64,000 nt of DNA from Pseudomonas paralcaligenes (GCF_019655855.1 NZ_BPFX01000029.1:62001-126000); one strand, 5' to 3'; positions 17,329 to 26,620 are shown, numbered from the stretch's first letter. Program-made: numbers and translations. Notes: generated by a model from the letters alone, not told the origin.

Positions 17329-19809
17329 ATGACCATGTCCATCTCCCGACCGACTCCCGCCCTCTCGCCCCTGAGCCGTGCCCTGCGCGGCGCACTGTTC
17401 GGTGCCGCCCTGGGGCTGAGCGCCGCCCCCCTCGCCGTACAGGCGGCCGACGCGCCCGGCGCGACCAGCGCCCGCCACTACGAGATTCCCGCCGGCGCGC
17501 TGGCCGACGCCCTCAACCAGTTCGCCCGCGCTGCCGGCATCACCCTCGCCAGCACGCCGCAGCAGACCGCCGGCCGCACCTCGCCGGGGCTGCAGGGCGA
17601 CTACGAAGTCAGCCAGGGCCTGGCCCGGCTGCTCCAGGGCAGCGGCCTGCAGGCCCTGGACCAGGGCAACGGCAGCTTCGTGCTGAGCGAACAGGTGGAC
17701 GCCGGCGCCGCCGTCGAGCTGGGCGCGACCAGCGTCAGCGCGGTCGGCCTGGGCGCCATCACCGAGGGCAGCGACTCCTACACCACCGGCGCCGTGAACA
17801 TCGGCAAGGCGCCCCAGTCGCTGCGCCGCACACCGCAGTCGGTCAGCGTGCTCACCGAGCGACGCCTGAAGGACCAGAACCTGAACAACCTGACCCAGGT
17901 TCTCGAGCAGACCCCGGGCGTCGTGGTCGACTACACCGACAGCGAGCGGGTCAACTACTACTCGCGCGGGTTCTCCATCGACGCCATCCAGTTCGACGGC
18001 GCCACCGTCGCCCAGGGCGCGGGCGGCGGCAGTTTCATCCAGCCCGACACGGCCACCCTCGACCACGTGGAAGTCCTGCGGGGCGCCAGCGGCATGCTGC
18101 GCGGCGCCGGCAACCCCTCGGGCACGGTGAACATGGTGCGCAAACGCCCCACCCGGGACTTCCAGGGCTCGGCCAGCTACACCCTGGGCTCCTGGGAGGC
18201 CAACCGCTACGTGGCCGACCTGTCGGGACCGCTGGTGGACGGCGGCGCGATCCGCGGCCGCGTGATCGCCGTGCACGACGACAAGGACTTCTTCCAGGAC
18301 ACCCGCATGGAGCGCAAGAACGTGCTCTATACCGTGCTGGCCGCCGACCTCGGCGCAAACACCACGCTGACCGGGGGGCTGGAATACACCGAACTGGATG
18401 CCACCGGCGCCTGGGGCAACCTGCCGGCGGACTTCGACGGCTCGCCGCTGCCGTTCTCCCGCGATACCTTCCTCGGCGCCAACTGGGCCCGCTGGGACCG
18501 CACCGGCACGCAGTACTTCGCCGAGCTGGAGCACATCTTCGACAATGGCTGGACGCTCAAGCTGAACGGCAGCCGCAACCGCTTCGCCTACAAGGACCAC
18601 GGCTTCCAGCAGACCAACCTGGCGCGACCGAGAGGCGCCACCGATCCCTACCTGTGGGACGTGTCCTACAACTTCAGCGACGGCGGCGGCAGGACCCTGC
18701 ACACCAACCTGGGAGCCGTGCTGGACGGCACCTTCAACCTGCTGGGCAGGGAACACCGCCTGACCGTCGGCGCCGAGCGCTACGAGTCCGACAGCATCGG
18801 CGTCGAGTCCGTGTGGGGCTACAACGCCCGTGGCGTCGACCTGCGCAACTGGAACCCGTCGCAGGTCAACAAGGACCGCACCAGCCCGACGGCCAACCCG
18901 CAGACCCACACCATCACCACCCAGGAAGCCCTCTACGCCAGCTGGAACATCTCGCTGGCCGATCCGCTGACCGCCATTCTCGGCGCGCGCCTGAACTGGT
19001 ACGACTTCGACCAGCGCACCAGCGCGACCGGCGACTACCGGGTCAATCGGGAGGTGGTGCCCTACGCCGCCCTCATCTACGACCTGAACGAGGCCATCAG
19101 CGCCTACGCCAGCTACACCGAGATATTCTCCCCGCAGGCGGTGTTCGACAGCACGGGCTCGGTGATCGAACCCATGACCGGCGAAGTGTACGAAGTGGGC
19201 CTCAAGGGCGAATTCTACGAGGGGCGTCTGAACAGCGCCGTCTCGGTGTTCCGCACCAACCTGATCGGCAAGGCACTGGACGACCCTTCGATCACCGACG
19301 GCGTTCAGCAATGCCCGCCGTACTACCCCACCGGGTTCTGCAAGTCCGCTTCGGGCAAGAGCCGCAGCGAGGGCGTGGAACTGGAGATTTCCGGCGAGCT
19401 GATGCCCGGCTGGCAGGTCGCCGGCGGCTATACCTACACCACCACCGAGTACCTGAAGGACACCGCCGCCAACGCCGGCAACGTCCTGCGCACCACGGAC
19501 CCGAAACACCTGCTGCGCCTGTTCACCACCTACCAGCTGCCCGGCGCCTATTCCGCCTGGACCGTCGGTGGCGGCGTGCAGGCGCAAAGCGACATCTACT
19601 CGGTCAACGGCGCCGCACGTGCCGAACAGGGCGGCTATGCGATCTACAACGCGATGCTCGGGTACCGCTTCAACGAGCACTACTCGGTCCAGTTCAACGC
19701 CAACAACCTCTTCGACAAGTACTACTACGAGAAGATTGGCGCCATCGGCGTGAACTACTACTACGGCGAGCCGCGCAACTTCTCCCTGGCCCTGCGCGGC
19801 GAGTTCTGA
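17329..19809 (+). CDS. TonB-dependent siderophore receptor with signalling (STN) domain
   Basis: An 826-residue outer-membrane receptor, FpvA/FoxA-like. A signal peptide ends near VQAADA (residue 41). The STN/secretin-like signalling domain (about 47-115; YEIPAGALADALNQFARAAGITL) contacts the anti-sigma factor encoded just upstream. The plug (about 155-290) has RRTPQSVSVLTERR and HVEVLRGASGMLRGAGNPSGTVNMVRK split across its core; the barrel ends in LALRGEF with terminal Phe. The ligand, probably a xenosiderophore, is not identifiable. The start is uncertain because no strong SD precedes 17329 or 17335; in-frame ATGs at 17230 and 17278 are less likely. Confidence 0.95.
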   Translation: MTMSISRPTPALSPLSRALRGALFGAALGLSAAPLAVQAADAPGATSARHYEIPAGALADALNQFARAAGITLASTPQQTAGRTSPGLQGDYEVSQGLARLLQGSGLQALDQGNGSFVLSEQVDAGAAVELGATSVSAVGLGAITEGSDSYTTGAVNIGKAPQSLRRTPQSVSVLTERRLKDQNLNNLTQVLEQTPGVVVDYTDSERVNYYSRGFSIDAIQFDGATVAQGAGGGSFIQPDTATLDHVEVLRGASGMLRGAGNPSGTVNMVRKRPTRDFQGSASYTLGSWEANRYVADLSGPLVDGGAIRGRVIAVHDDKDFFQDTRMERKNVLYTVLAADLGANTTLTGGLEYTELDATGAWGNLPADFDGSPLPFSRDTFLGANWARWDRTGTQYFAELEHIFDNGWTLKLNGSRNRFAYKDHGFQQTNLARPRGATDPYLWDVSYNFSDGGGRTLHTNLGAVLDGTFNLLGREHRLTVGAERYESDSIGVESVWGYNARGVDLRNWNPSQVNKDRTSPTANPQTHTITTQEALYASWNISLADPLTAILGARLNWYDFDQRTSATGDYRVNREVVPYAALIYDLNEAISAYASYTEIFSPQAVFDSTGSVIEPMTGEVYEVGLKGEFYEGRLNSAVSVFRTNLIGKALDDPSITDGVQQCPPYYPTGFCKSASGKSRSEGVELEISGELMPGWQVAGGYTYTTTEYLKDTAANAGNVLRTTDPKHLLRLFTTYQLPGAYSAWTVGGGVQAQSDIYSVNGAARAEQGGYAIYNAMLGYRFNEHYSVQFNANNLFDKYYYEKIGAIGVNYYYGEPRNFSLALRGEF

Positions 19810-19843
19810 CCCCGGCGGGGCGGCGCGCGCCGCCCCGTCTGCC

Positions 19844-20236
19844 TCAGGGCGCCTTCTTCTCCACCTTCTCCAGCCGGTACAGGCTCTCGATCTGGCAGGT
19901 CTGGGGAATGTCGCCCATGTCCGTCACGGTGATGTGGTCCATGCGGGTCAACTGGCCCACCGTCGAACTGAAGCCAATGATGCTGGAGAAGCCGAGCCGG
20001 TCGCACGGCCGGGTGAACTCCACCAGATAGCGCCGCGCCGGCGCGCGGCCCACGCTGATGTGGCGCTTGTCCAGGTACTCCCAGCCGCCGATGTCATAGC
20101 GCGATATCGCCTGCACGGCCTCGCCCTGGCGCAGCCCGAGCCTGGCCAGGTGTTCGTCCAGCGGCAGCTGGTCGTTGCGCGGGCCGCTGGCGCAGCCGGC
20201 CAGCAGCCCCAGCAACGCGACAAAAACAGTTCTCAT
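19844..20236 (-). CDS. Small lipoprotein, DUF6491-like
   Basis: A 130-residue protein with a lipoprotein signal peptide: hydrophobic residues 3-13 and the lipobox LLAGC (Cys15). The mature part contains RYDIGGWEYLDKRHISV and ends KVEKKAP. It matches, as far as can be recalled, the DUF6491 group of gammaproteobacterial lipoproteins of unknown function. It converges on the TonB receptor gene and is divergent from the MscS gene. Two cysteines (in RPCDRL and PQTCQI) may form a disulfide. Confidence 0.75.
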   Translation of the reverse strand: MRTVFVALLGLLAGCASGPRNDQLPLDEHLARLGLRQGEAVQAISRYDIGGWEYLDKRHISVGRAPARRYLVEFTRPCDRLGFSSIIGFSSTVGQLTRMDHITVTDMGDIPQTCQIESLYRLEKVEKKAP

Positions 20237-20367
20237 GATCTCTCTCCTGACAAGTCAGACAGGTTTGGTAAGAAAACCGGCCGGCATTACCCACCGCTCC
20301 TTGTTAGGGTAATGCACTTTGCCGCGCCCCGGCCGGCCACCGGAAACACCACCTGTCGAGGAGACCC

Positions 20368-21597
20368 ATGCCCGAACAGTACCGCGAAGCCCTGCAATGG
20401 CTCGAACAGCACCCGCAACTCTTCACCCTGATCGGCGCCAGCCTGCTGGTACTGGCCGCCTGGATCGCCAACTGGCTGGTCAAGCGCATCCTCCTGCGCG
20501 GCCTGTACCGCGCGCTGCGCGCCACCGCCCTGGGCCAGGACAGCGTGCTCAACGACTCCAAGGTCATTGCCCGCCTGGCCAACATCGTCCCGGCGCTGAT
20601 CCTGTCCCTCGGCGTGGGCCTGATCGCCGGCCTGCCGGCCGAGGCGGTCACCGTGGTGCGCAACGTCTGCGGCGCCTTCGTGGTGCTGACCCTGGCGCTG
20701 GCGATCAGCGAGGTGCTGGGCCTGGTCAACACCCTCTACCAGCGCCGCCCCGACGCCCACCTGCGGCCCATCAAGGGCTACGTGCAGGTGCTCAAGATCG
20801 CCGTGTTCGCCATCGCCGCGATCCTCATCATCGCCGCGCTGATCGACCGCTCGCCGCTGATCCTGCTGTCCGGCCTCGGCGCCATGGCCGCGGTGCTGCT
20901 GCTGATCTTCCAGGACACCCTGCTGTCGCTGGTGGCCAGCGTGCAGATCAGCTCCAACGACATCATCCGCGTCGGCGACTGGGTGGAGATGCCGCAGCTC
21001 AATGCCGACGGCGACGTCATCGACATCGCCCTGCACACGGTCAAGGTGCAGAACTGGGACAAGACCATCACCACCATCCCCACCAAGCGCTTCATCACCG
21101 ACTCGTTCAAGAACTGGCGCGGCATGCAGGAGTCCGGCGGCCGGCGCATCAAGCGCTGCCTGCACCTGGACCAGAACAGCGTGCGCTTCCTCGACGCCGA
21201 GGGCCTGGAGCAGCTGCACCGCTTCGACCTGATCGGCGACTACCTGGAACAGAAGCGCGCCGAGCTGCAGCAGTACAACGCCGGTTTCGGCGACCCGCTC
21301 AACGGCCGCCAGCTGACCAACCTCGGCACCTTCCGCGCCTACGTCGAGCGCTACCTGCGCAACCACCCCGAGGTGCACCCGCAGATGACCCTGCTGGTGC
21401 GCCACCTGCAACCGGGCGAGAGTGGCCTGCCGCTGGAAATCTACTGCTTCACCAACACCGTGGCGTGGGCGCAGTACGAGCGCATCCAGGCGGACATCTT
21501 CGATCACCTGCTGGCGATCCTGCCCGCCTTCGGCCTGCGCGTGTTCCAGAACCCGGGCGGCGCGGACTTCCAGCGCCTGGCGGGCACCGGCCGCTGA
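20368..21597 (+). CDS. MscS-family mechanosensitive channel (YbdG-like)
   Basis: A 409-residue inner-membrane protein with about five membrane segments in residues 20-185 and the MscS beta domain after it. The pore helix region is GLGAMAAVLLLIFQDTLLS near 171-189, followed by ISSNDIIRVGDWVEMP and a PTKRFITDSFKNWR element. Length and order fit the YbdG/YnaI-type channels that open on osmotic downshock. It is divergent from the DUF6491 lipoprotein across a 131-base gap. Confidence 0.9.
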   Translation: MPEQYREALQWLEQHPQLFTLIGASLLVLAAWIANWLVKRILLRGLYRALRATALGQDSVLNDSKVIARLANIVPALILSLGVGLIAGLPAEAVTVVRNVCGAFVVLTLALAISEVLGLVNTLYQRRPDAHLRPIKGYVQVLKIAVFAIAAILIIAALIDRSPLILLSGLGAMAAVLLLIFQDTLLSLVASVQISSNDIIRVGDWVEMPQLNADGDVIDIALHTVKVQNWDKTITTIPTKRFITDSFKNWRGMQESGGRRIKRCLHLDQNSVRFLDAEGLEQLHRFDLIGDYLEQKRAELQQYNAGFGDPLNGRQLTNLGTFRAYVERYLRNHPEVHPQMTLLVRHLQPGESGLPLEIYCFTNTVAWAQYERIQADIFDHLLAILPAFGLRVFQNPGGADFQRLAGTGR

Positions 21598-21760
21598 TCC
21601 GCCCCGGGCGCGTGGCGAGGCCGCGCACCCGGACGCAAGCCACTCTCGCCAAACGCCACGATCAGGCAATAAAAATCCTATAAAAAACCGATTGCGCGAT
21701 TTTATGGCGTTTTTCCGAGAAGCCTTGCCAGCTTTCACCTCGCTGATTAAGGTGAACGCC

Positions 21761-21838
21761 ATGAAAACCGCCCACACTCTCATCCTGCTGCGTCAATACG
21801 CCTGCCAGCGCCTGGTCAGCCCGCGACTGCGCGGCTGA
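21761..21838 (+). CDS. Putative leader peptide upstream of leuA
   Basis: A 25-codon ORF with AAGGTGA seven bases before the ATG, lying 73 bases before leuA. It begins MKTAHTLILLRQYAC and contains five leucines (one CTC, four CTG). An AT-rich promoter-like patch (CCTATAAAAA at about 21678-21687) lies upstream. A leucine-rich leader before leuA suggests translation-dependent control, although no classical U-tract attenuator is visible between it and leuA. Too short for gene finders by default. Confidence 0.6.
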   Translation: MKTAHTLILLRQYACQRLVSPRLRG

Positions 21839-21910
21839 GCCCCTCCCCCCGACGCACCACCCGAATTCGCGATTCGCCCCGGCCTGCCGCCGACACAAGG
21901 ATCTAGCCCG

Positions 21911-23587
21911 ATGACCATGCTCAAAGACCCGTCCCGGAAATACCGCCCGTTCACACCGATCCAGCTCCCGGACCGCACCTGGCCGGACAAGATCATCGAC
22001 AGGGCGCCGATCTGGCTGTCCACCGACCTGCGCGACGGCAACCAGTCGCTGATCGAGCCGATGGATGCCGAGAAGAAGATGCGCTTCTTCAAGTGCCTGG
22101 TGCAGGTGGGCCTCAAGGAGATCGAGGTGGGCTTCCCGTCCGCCTCGCAGACCGACTTCGACTTCGTCCGCGAACTGATCGAAGGCGGCCACATCCCCGA
22201 CGACGTGACCATCCAGGTGCTGACCCAGGCCCGCGACGACCTCATCGAGCGCACCTTCGAGTCCCTCAAGGGCGCGAAGAAGGCCATCGTCCACTACTAC
22301 AACGCCTGCGCGCCGAGCTTCCGCAAGATCGTCTTCAACCAGGACAAGGCGGGCGTCAAGGCCATCGCCGTGGCCGCCGGCAAGACCATCAAGCGCCTGG
22401 CCGACGCCGCGCCGGAAACCCGCTGGGGCTTCGAGTACTCGCCGGAGGTGTTCAGCAGCACCGAGACCGACTTCGCCGTCGAGGTGTGCAACGCGGTGAT
22501 CGACGTGTTCCAGCCGACCCCGGCCAACCGCCTGATCCTCAACCTGCCGGCGACCATCGAGTGCGCCACGCCGAACCACTACGCCGACCAGATCGAGTGG
22601 TTCGGCCGCCACATCGACAAGCGCGACAGCGTGATCATCAGCCTGCACACCCACAACGACCGCGGCACCGGCGTGGCCGCCTCGGAACTGGCACTGATGG
22701 CCGGCGCCGACCGCGTGGAAGGCTGCCTGTTCGGCAACGGCGAGCGCACCGGCAACCTCTGCCTGGTGACCATGGCGCTGAACATGTACACCCAGGGCGT
22801 GCACCCGCAGCTCGACTTCTCCGACATCGACGCCGTGCGCAAGGTGGTCGAGGACTGCAACCAGATTCCGGTGCACCCGCGCCACCCGTATGTCGGCGAC
22901 CTAGTCCACACCGCGTTCTCCGGCTCGCACCAGGACGCCATCCGCAAGGGCTTCGCCCAGCAGAAGGACGACGCCGTCTGGGAAGTGCCGTACCTGCCGA
23001 TCGACCCGGCCGACATCGGCCGCGACTACGAGGCGGTGATCCGCGTCAACAGCCAGTCCGGCAAGGGCGGCATCACCTTCCTGCTCGAACAGGAGTACGG
23101 CATCACCCTGCCGCGCCGCCTGCAGATCGAGTTCAGCCAGGTGGTGCAGCGCGAGACCGACCGCCTCGGCCTGGAGATGACCGCCCAGCAGATCCACCGC
23201 CTGCTGCAGAGCGAGTACCTCGAGGCCGACAGCCCCTACGCGCTGAAGGGCCATCGCCTGCAGGAGGAGAACGGCATCTGCACCGTGGACGTCGAGGTCA
23301 GCCACAACGGCGAGACGCGCCGCAAGCACGGCACCGGCAAGGGCCCGCTGGAGGCGCTGGTCGCCGCGCTGCCGCAGAGCATCGAGATCATGGACTACCA
23401 CGAGCACGCCATCAGCGCCGGCACCAACGCCCAGGCCGCGGCCTACATCGAGGTACGCCTGAACGGCGGCCGCCCGCTGCACGGCATCGGCATCGACGAG
23501 AACCTGACCACCGCGACCTTCCGCGCCCTGTTCAGCGCGCTCAACCGCGCCCTGGCCCAGGCCTCCGGCGACAGCGCCGCGGCCTGA
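21911..23587 (+). CDS. leuA: 2-isopropylmalate synthase
   Basis: A 558-residue enzyme condensing acetyl-CoA with 2-ketoisovalerate, the first committed step of leucine synthesis. It belongs to the long LeuA2-like group: catalytic TIM barrel at about residues 30-310 with TDLRDGNQ and the metal ligands [10 protein letters not shown], and a C-terminal regulatory domain from about 440 ([20 protein letters not shown]) for leucine feedback. It stands alone, as in other pseudomonads where leuB/C/D are elsewhere. A leader ORF precedes and a terminator-bearing repeat element follows. Confidence 0.97.
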   Translation: MTMLKDPSRKYRPFTPIQLPDRTWPDKIIDRAPIWLSTDLRDGNQSLIEPMDAEKKMRFFKCLVQVGLKEIEVGFPSASQTDFDFVRELIEGGHIPDDVTIQVLTQARDDLIERTFESLKGAKKAIVHYYNACAPSFRKIVFNQDKAGVKAIAVAAGKTIKRLADAAPETRWGFEYSPEVFSSTETDFAVEVCNAVIDVFQPTPANRLILNLPATIECATPNHYADQIEWFGRHIDKRDSVIISLHTHNDRGTGVAASELALMAGADRVEGCLFGNGERTGNLCLVTMALNMYTQGVHPQLDFSDIDAVRKVVEDCNQIPVHPRHPYVGDLVHTAFSGSHQDAIRKGFAQQKDDAVWEVPYLPIDPADIGRDYEAVIRVNSQSGKGGITFLLEQEYGITLPRRLQIEFSQVVQRETDRLGLEMTAQQIHRLLQSEYLEADSPYALKGHRLQEENGICTVDVEVSHNGETRRKHGTGKGPLEALVAALPQSIEIMDYHEHAISAGTNAQAAAYIEVRLNGGRPLHGIGIDENLTTATFRALFSALNRALAQASGDSAAA

Positions 23588-23639
23588 TCCGGCGGCATTG
23601 GACACAGGGGGCTTCGGCCTAATGATTGTCAGTTAAGAG

Positions 23640-23676
23640 AAACGCCGCGATTGCCCTGCTGGGTCACGGCGTTTTT
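23640..23676 (+). terminator. Rho-independent terminator after leuA
   Basis: AAACGCCG (23640-23647) pairs with CGGCGTTT (23667-23674), with a partly self-complementary loop and a run of T. It lies inside the left part of the repeat element. Confidence 0.7.
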
Positions 23677-23721
23677 CCCTGGCTATGCCTGAGTCGGCCG
23701 TGGCGAACAGACTCGGCCTTT

Positions 23722-23798
23722 GTGGGAGCGGCTGGGCGGCATTCCGATTGGCCGCGAAGCTTTGCTGTCAGCCCGTTCGCGGACAAGTCCGCTCCCAC
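23722..23798. repeat. REP pair inside the leuA-downstream element
   Basis: GTGGGAGCGGCT at the left and GTCCGCTCCCAC at the right are opposed REP arms about 77 bases across, with a second CCGCGAAGC motif in between. Confidence 0.75.
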
Positions 23799-23972
23799 AG
23801 GGTCGATGGCGCTCGCCAACCATGGGAATGCCTTAACTGACTGGCATTAGGCTTCGGCCCCCTTTTTCGCTCCGCCATCTCTGGGCATGGATTCGGCAGG
23901 ATCGTGCAAACCCGCCGCCATCGCCCTGCACTAACCTCTCCTTCGGCCCATCGATCCGCCCAGGAGATTTCC

Positions 23973-25019
23973 ATGAGCACAACCCTCGCCTACGCCGCCC
24001 AGAACCCACAGGCGCCCATGGCCCCCTTCGAGATCCAGCGCCGCGCCGTCGGCCCGGACGACGTGAAGATCGACATCCTCTACTGCGGCGTCTGCCACTC
24101 GGACCTGCACACCGCCCGCAACGAATGGAAGAACACCCTGTACCCCTCGGTGCCCGGCCACGAGATCATCGGCAAGGTGGTCGCCGTGGGCGCCAACGTC
24201 AGCGCCTTCAAGGTCGGCGACGTCGCCGGGGTCGGCTGCATGGTCGACAGCTGCAGCCACTGCGCCTCCTGCGCAGAAGGCCTGGAGCAGTACTGCGAGA
24301 ACGGCTTCACCGGCACCTACAACGGCCCGGTGTTCGGCGGCGAGAACACCCACGGCGGCTACTCCGACAACATCGTGGTCGACCAGAAGTTCGTCCTGCG
24401 CATCCGCCACGCCGACAACCTGGCGGCGGTCGCCCCACTGCTGTGCGCCGGCATCACCACCTACTCGCCGCTGCGCCAGTGGAAGGTCGGCCCGGGGCAG
24501 AAGGTCGGCGTGGTCGGTCTCGGCGGCCTCGGCCACATGGCGGTGAAGATCGCCAGCGCCATGGGCGCCCACGTGGTGCTGTTCACCACCTCGCCGAACA
24601 AGCGCGCAGACGCCCTGCGCCTGGGCGCCGCCGAAGTGGTGGTGTCGAAGAACGCCGAGGAGATGGCGGCCCACGTCAACAGCTTCGACTTCATCCTCAA
24701 CACCGTGGCCGCGCCGCACCCGCTCGACCCGTTCCTCGCCCTGCTCAAGCGCGACGCCACCATGACCCTGGTCGGCGCCCCCGAGTCGCCGCACCCGTCG
24801 CCGGACGTGTTCGGCCTGATCTTCAAGCGCCGCCGCATCGCCGGCTCGCTGATCGGCGGCATCGCCGAGACCCAGGAGATGCTCGACTTCTGCGCCGAGC
24901 ACGGCATCGTCTCGGACATCGAGATGATCCCGATCCAGTCGATCAACCAGGCCTACGAGCGCATGCTCAGGAGCGACGTGAAGTACCGCTTCGTGATCGA
25001 CATGGCGTCGCTCAAGTAG
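23973..25019 (+). CDS. Zinc-dependent NADP(H) alcohol dehydrogenase (YahK/CAD type)
   Basis: A 348-residue medium-chain dehydrogenase reducing aldehydes or oxidising alcohols. The start follows AGGAG by seven bases. Catalytic zinc ligands Cys41 and His63/Glu64 (PGHEIIGKV) and a later Cys in LLCAG are present; the structural zinc cluster is Cys94, 97, 100 and 108. The Rossmann motif is GLGGLGHMAVK (about 183-193) and the following sequence fits NADPH preference of the YahK group. It is preceded by the repeat element and followed by a REP pair, so it is probably transcribed singly. Confidence 0.92.
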   Translation: MSTTLAYAAQNPQAPMAPFEIQRRAVGPDDVKIDILYCGVCHSDLHTARNEWKNTLYPSVPGHEIIGKVVAVGANVSAFKVGDVAGVGCMVDSCSHCASCAEGLEQYCENGFTGTYNGPVFGGENTHGGYSDNIVVDQKFVLRIRHADNLAAVAPLLCAGITTYSPLRQWKVGPGQKVGVVGLGGLGHMAVKIASAMGAHVVLFTTSPNKRADALRLGAAEVVVSKNAEEMAAHVNSFDFILNTVAAPHPLDPFLALLKRDATMTLVGAPESPHPSPDVFGLIFKRRRIAGSLIGGIAETQEMLDFCAEHGIVSDIEMIPIQSINQAYERMLRSDVKYRFVIDMASLK

Positions 25020-25185
25020 GGCGGGTGAAACCCGCGGGCAGGCACGCCCCGAAAAACACCAAGCCAGCCCCTAATGCTGTTCACATCGGACGCAATCAGT
25101 TGTTGGTGAACTCGTCCCTGTGGGAGCGGACTTGTCCGCGAATGGGGCTGACAACAAAAGCTTCGCGGCCAAGGCCGCTCCCACA
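25017..25185. repeat. Intergenic repeats: short GGGCGGGTG palindrome and a REP pair
   Basis: TAGGGCGGGTGAAACCCGC at the left is a small palindromic repeat of a kind seen again at 61823. At 25121-25185 two REP arms (GTGGGAGCGGAC and GGCCGCTCCCAC) face each other. The rest of the 223-base gap holds nothing recognisable. Confidence 0.7.
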
Positions 25186-25242
25186 GAGGCATCCAACACT
25201 CAATTGAGCCATAACCTGGCCCGGCGTTTTTCGCGGTTGCGT

Positions 25243-25734
25243 CTATTCAACCGACACAGGACCACCCAACGTGGTCATCTCGCCCTCGCCCACGCCGATC
25301 ACCAGCGCCGCGCCGAACACCACCACGAGGAACGCCAGCAGGAACAGCAGGGAGATGCCGAACGCCCGCCAGTTGGAGCGGAAGGGGCCGGCGTGCCCCT
25401 CCACCGCCTCGCCGAACTGCGCCTTGGCGTACTGGTGCATGCCGATCACCTGGGCGACGGTCATGCCGATACCCGCGCCGTCCGGCAGCCAGTAGCCGAT
25501 CACCATCACGACGGCGAACAGGCCGATGGCCAGCCACCAAGTGTTGCGCACCCGCTCCTGGAGCCCCAGGGCGCGCAGGTTGTGGGCGGCGATGTAGGCG
25601 CCGGCCAGCGGCGTGCCGAAGAAGGTGGCGATGCCCACGGCGCTCAGCCGGTAGAGCGGGCCGCTGGCCTGGCCGGCGGTGACCAGGTCGGCCTGGGGCG
25701 CTTGGTAGGGGTTGTTGTCGGGCTTGGCGTCCAT
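25243..25734 (-). CDS. Hypothetical inner-membrane protein
   Basis: A 163-residue protein with an NPYQAPQADL motif near the N terminus, a feature of many small bacterial membrane proteins of unknown role, and four hydrophobic segments (about residues 28-52, 65-85, 90-100 and 125-150). No catalytic motif is seen. The start ATG at 25734 is 14 bases after the stop of the omega-amidase gene upstream on the same strand, so it is likely the last gene of that small operon. Confidence 0.7.
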   Translation of the reverse strand: MDAKPDNNPYQAPQADLVTAGQASGPLYRLSAVGIATFFGTPLAGAYIAAHNLRALGLQERVRNTWWLAIGLFAVVMVIGYWLPDGAGIGMTVAQVIGMHQYAKAQFGEAVEGHAGPFRSNWRAFGISLLFLLAFLVVVFGAALVIGVGEGEMTTLGGPVSVE

Positions 25735-25748
25735 GCGGATGTCTCCTG

Positions 25749-26537
25749 TCAGTTCGAATCGAGGTGGAAGGTGTCGGCGTCCAGGTGGGCCGGGAAGCGT
25801 TCGCGGTAGGCCGCCAGGTCGGCGCCGGGCAGGCGCACGCGGAACACACCCGCAGCATCGCCCGGCGCCAGCAGGGCTTCGCCCTGGAAGTCCAGCACCT
25901 GGGAATCGCCGCTGTAGGGGTGGCCGTTACCATCGCTGCCGATGCGGTTCACCGCCGCGACGTAGCACAGGTTCTCGATGGCCCTGGCCGGCAGCAGGCG
26001 ATTCCAGTGGTGGCGGCGGGCGGCCGGCCAGTTGGCGGTGTAGAGCAGCAGGTCGGTGTCGCGCGGGTCGCGGCTCCACACCGGGAAGCGCAGGTCGTAG
26101 CAGATCAGCGGCCGTACCCGCCAGCCCTTCACCTCCAGCAGCACCTGCTCCTCGCCGGCGGCGTAGTGCTTGTGCTCACCAGCCATGCGGAACAGGTGGC
26201 GCTTGTCGTAGTGCGCCAGCGAACCGTCCGGGCGCGCCCACAGCAGGCGGTTGCGGTAGCTGCCGTCGGCCGCCTGGATGATCAGGCTGCCGGTCACCAC
26301 CGCGCCGATGCGCCGGGCCTGCTCGCGCAGCCAGGCCGTGGTGGGGCCGTCCTCCGGCTCGGCCAGCTCGGCCGAGCGCATGGAGAAGCCGGTGCTGAAC
26401 ATCTCCGGCAGCACCACCAGATCAGCACCGCGCGCCTGCTCCAGCAACGGCTCGAAGCGCGCGCGGTTGGCGGCAGTGTCGTGCCAGTCCAGTTCGCTCT
26501 GGATCAGCGCCAGTTCGAGGTCGGGTCTGCTATTCAT
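25749..26537 (-). CDS. Nitrilase-family omega-amidase (YafV-like)
   Basis: A 262-residue carbon-nitrogen hydrolase. The catalytic triad is Glu45 (LPEMFSTG), Lys112 (YDKRH) and Cys146 (LICYDLRFP). The family member YafV hydrolyses alpha-keto-omega amides such as 2-oxoglutaramate. The aminotransferase encoded just upstream can generate such ketoamides by transaminating glutamine with 2-keto-4-methylthiobutyrate, so the two probably form a methionine-salvage pair. The start at 26537 (MNSRPD) removes an upstream extension that would read through a REP. Confidence 0.9.
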   Translation of the reverse strand: MNSRPDLELALIQSELDWHDTAANRARFEPLLEQARGADLVVLPEMFSTGFSMRSAELAEPEDGPTTAWLREQARRIGAVVTGSLIIQAADGSYRNRLLWARPDGSLAHYDKRHLFRMAGEHKHYAAGEEQVLLEVKGWRVRPLICYDLRFPVWSRDPRDTDLLLYTANWPAARRHHWNRLLPARAIENLCYVAAVNRIGSDGNGHPYSGDSQVLDFQGEALLAPGDAAGVFRVRLPGADLAAYRERFPAHLDADTFHLDSN

Positions 26538-26557
26538 GGGTAACTCCTGAAACCCTT

Positions 26558-26620
26558 GTGGGAGCGGCCTTGGCCGCGAGGCAGGCAACACGAGAACATC
26601 GCGGCCAAGGCCGCTCCCAC
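26558..26620. repeat. REP pair between aminotransferase and omega-amidase genes
   Basis: A perfect 22-base inverted repeat (26558-26579 and 26599-26620, arm GTGGGAGCGGCCTTGGCCGC) with a 19-base loop. Each arm is itself palindromic. It fills almost the whole gap of the operon. Confidence 0.9.

Larger units (their letters stand above)
23607..23862. mobile_element. 256-bp MITE-like element with 31-bp terminal inverted repeats
   Basis: The ends 23607-23637 and 23832-23862 are inverted repeats matching at 24 of 31 positions (both share CCTAATG and GTCAGTTAAG in the same orientation after reverse-complementing). The interior has no transposase-size ORF, carries a leuA-proximal terminator and a pair of REP arms. 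It looks like a non-autonomous element or the fused ends of a decayed insertion sequence. No target duplication was recognised. Confidence 0.6.

Noticed and set aside
23722..23798. CRISPR-like repeats
   Set aside because: Repeated short sequences at this and other gaps are REP palindromes in facing pairs, with no regular spacers and no cas genes.
23626..23850. A 74-codon plus-strand frame within the element after leuA
   Set aside because: It reads through a terminator and a REP pair, has no homology that I recognise and no SD sequence.
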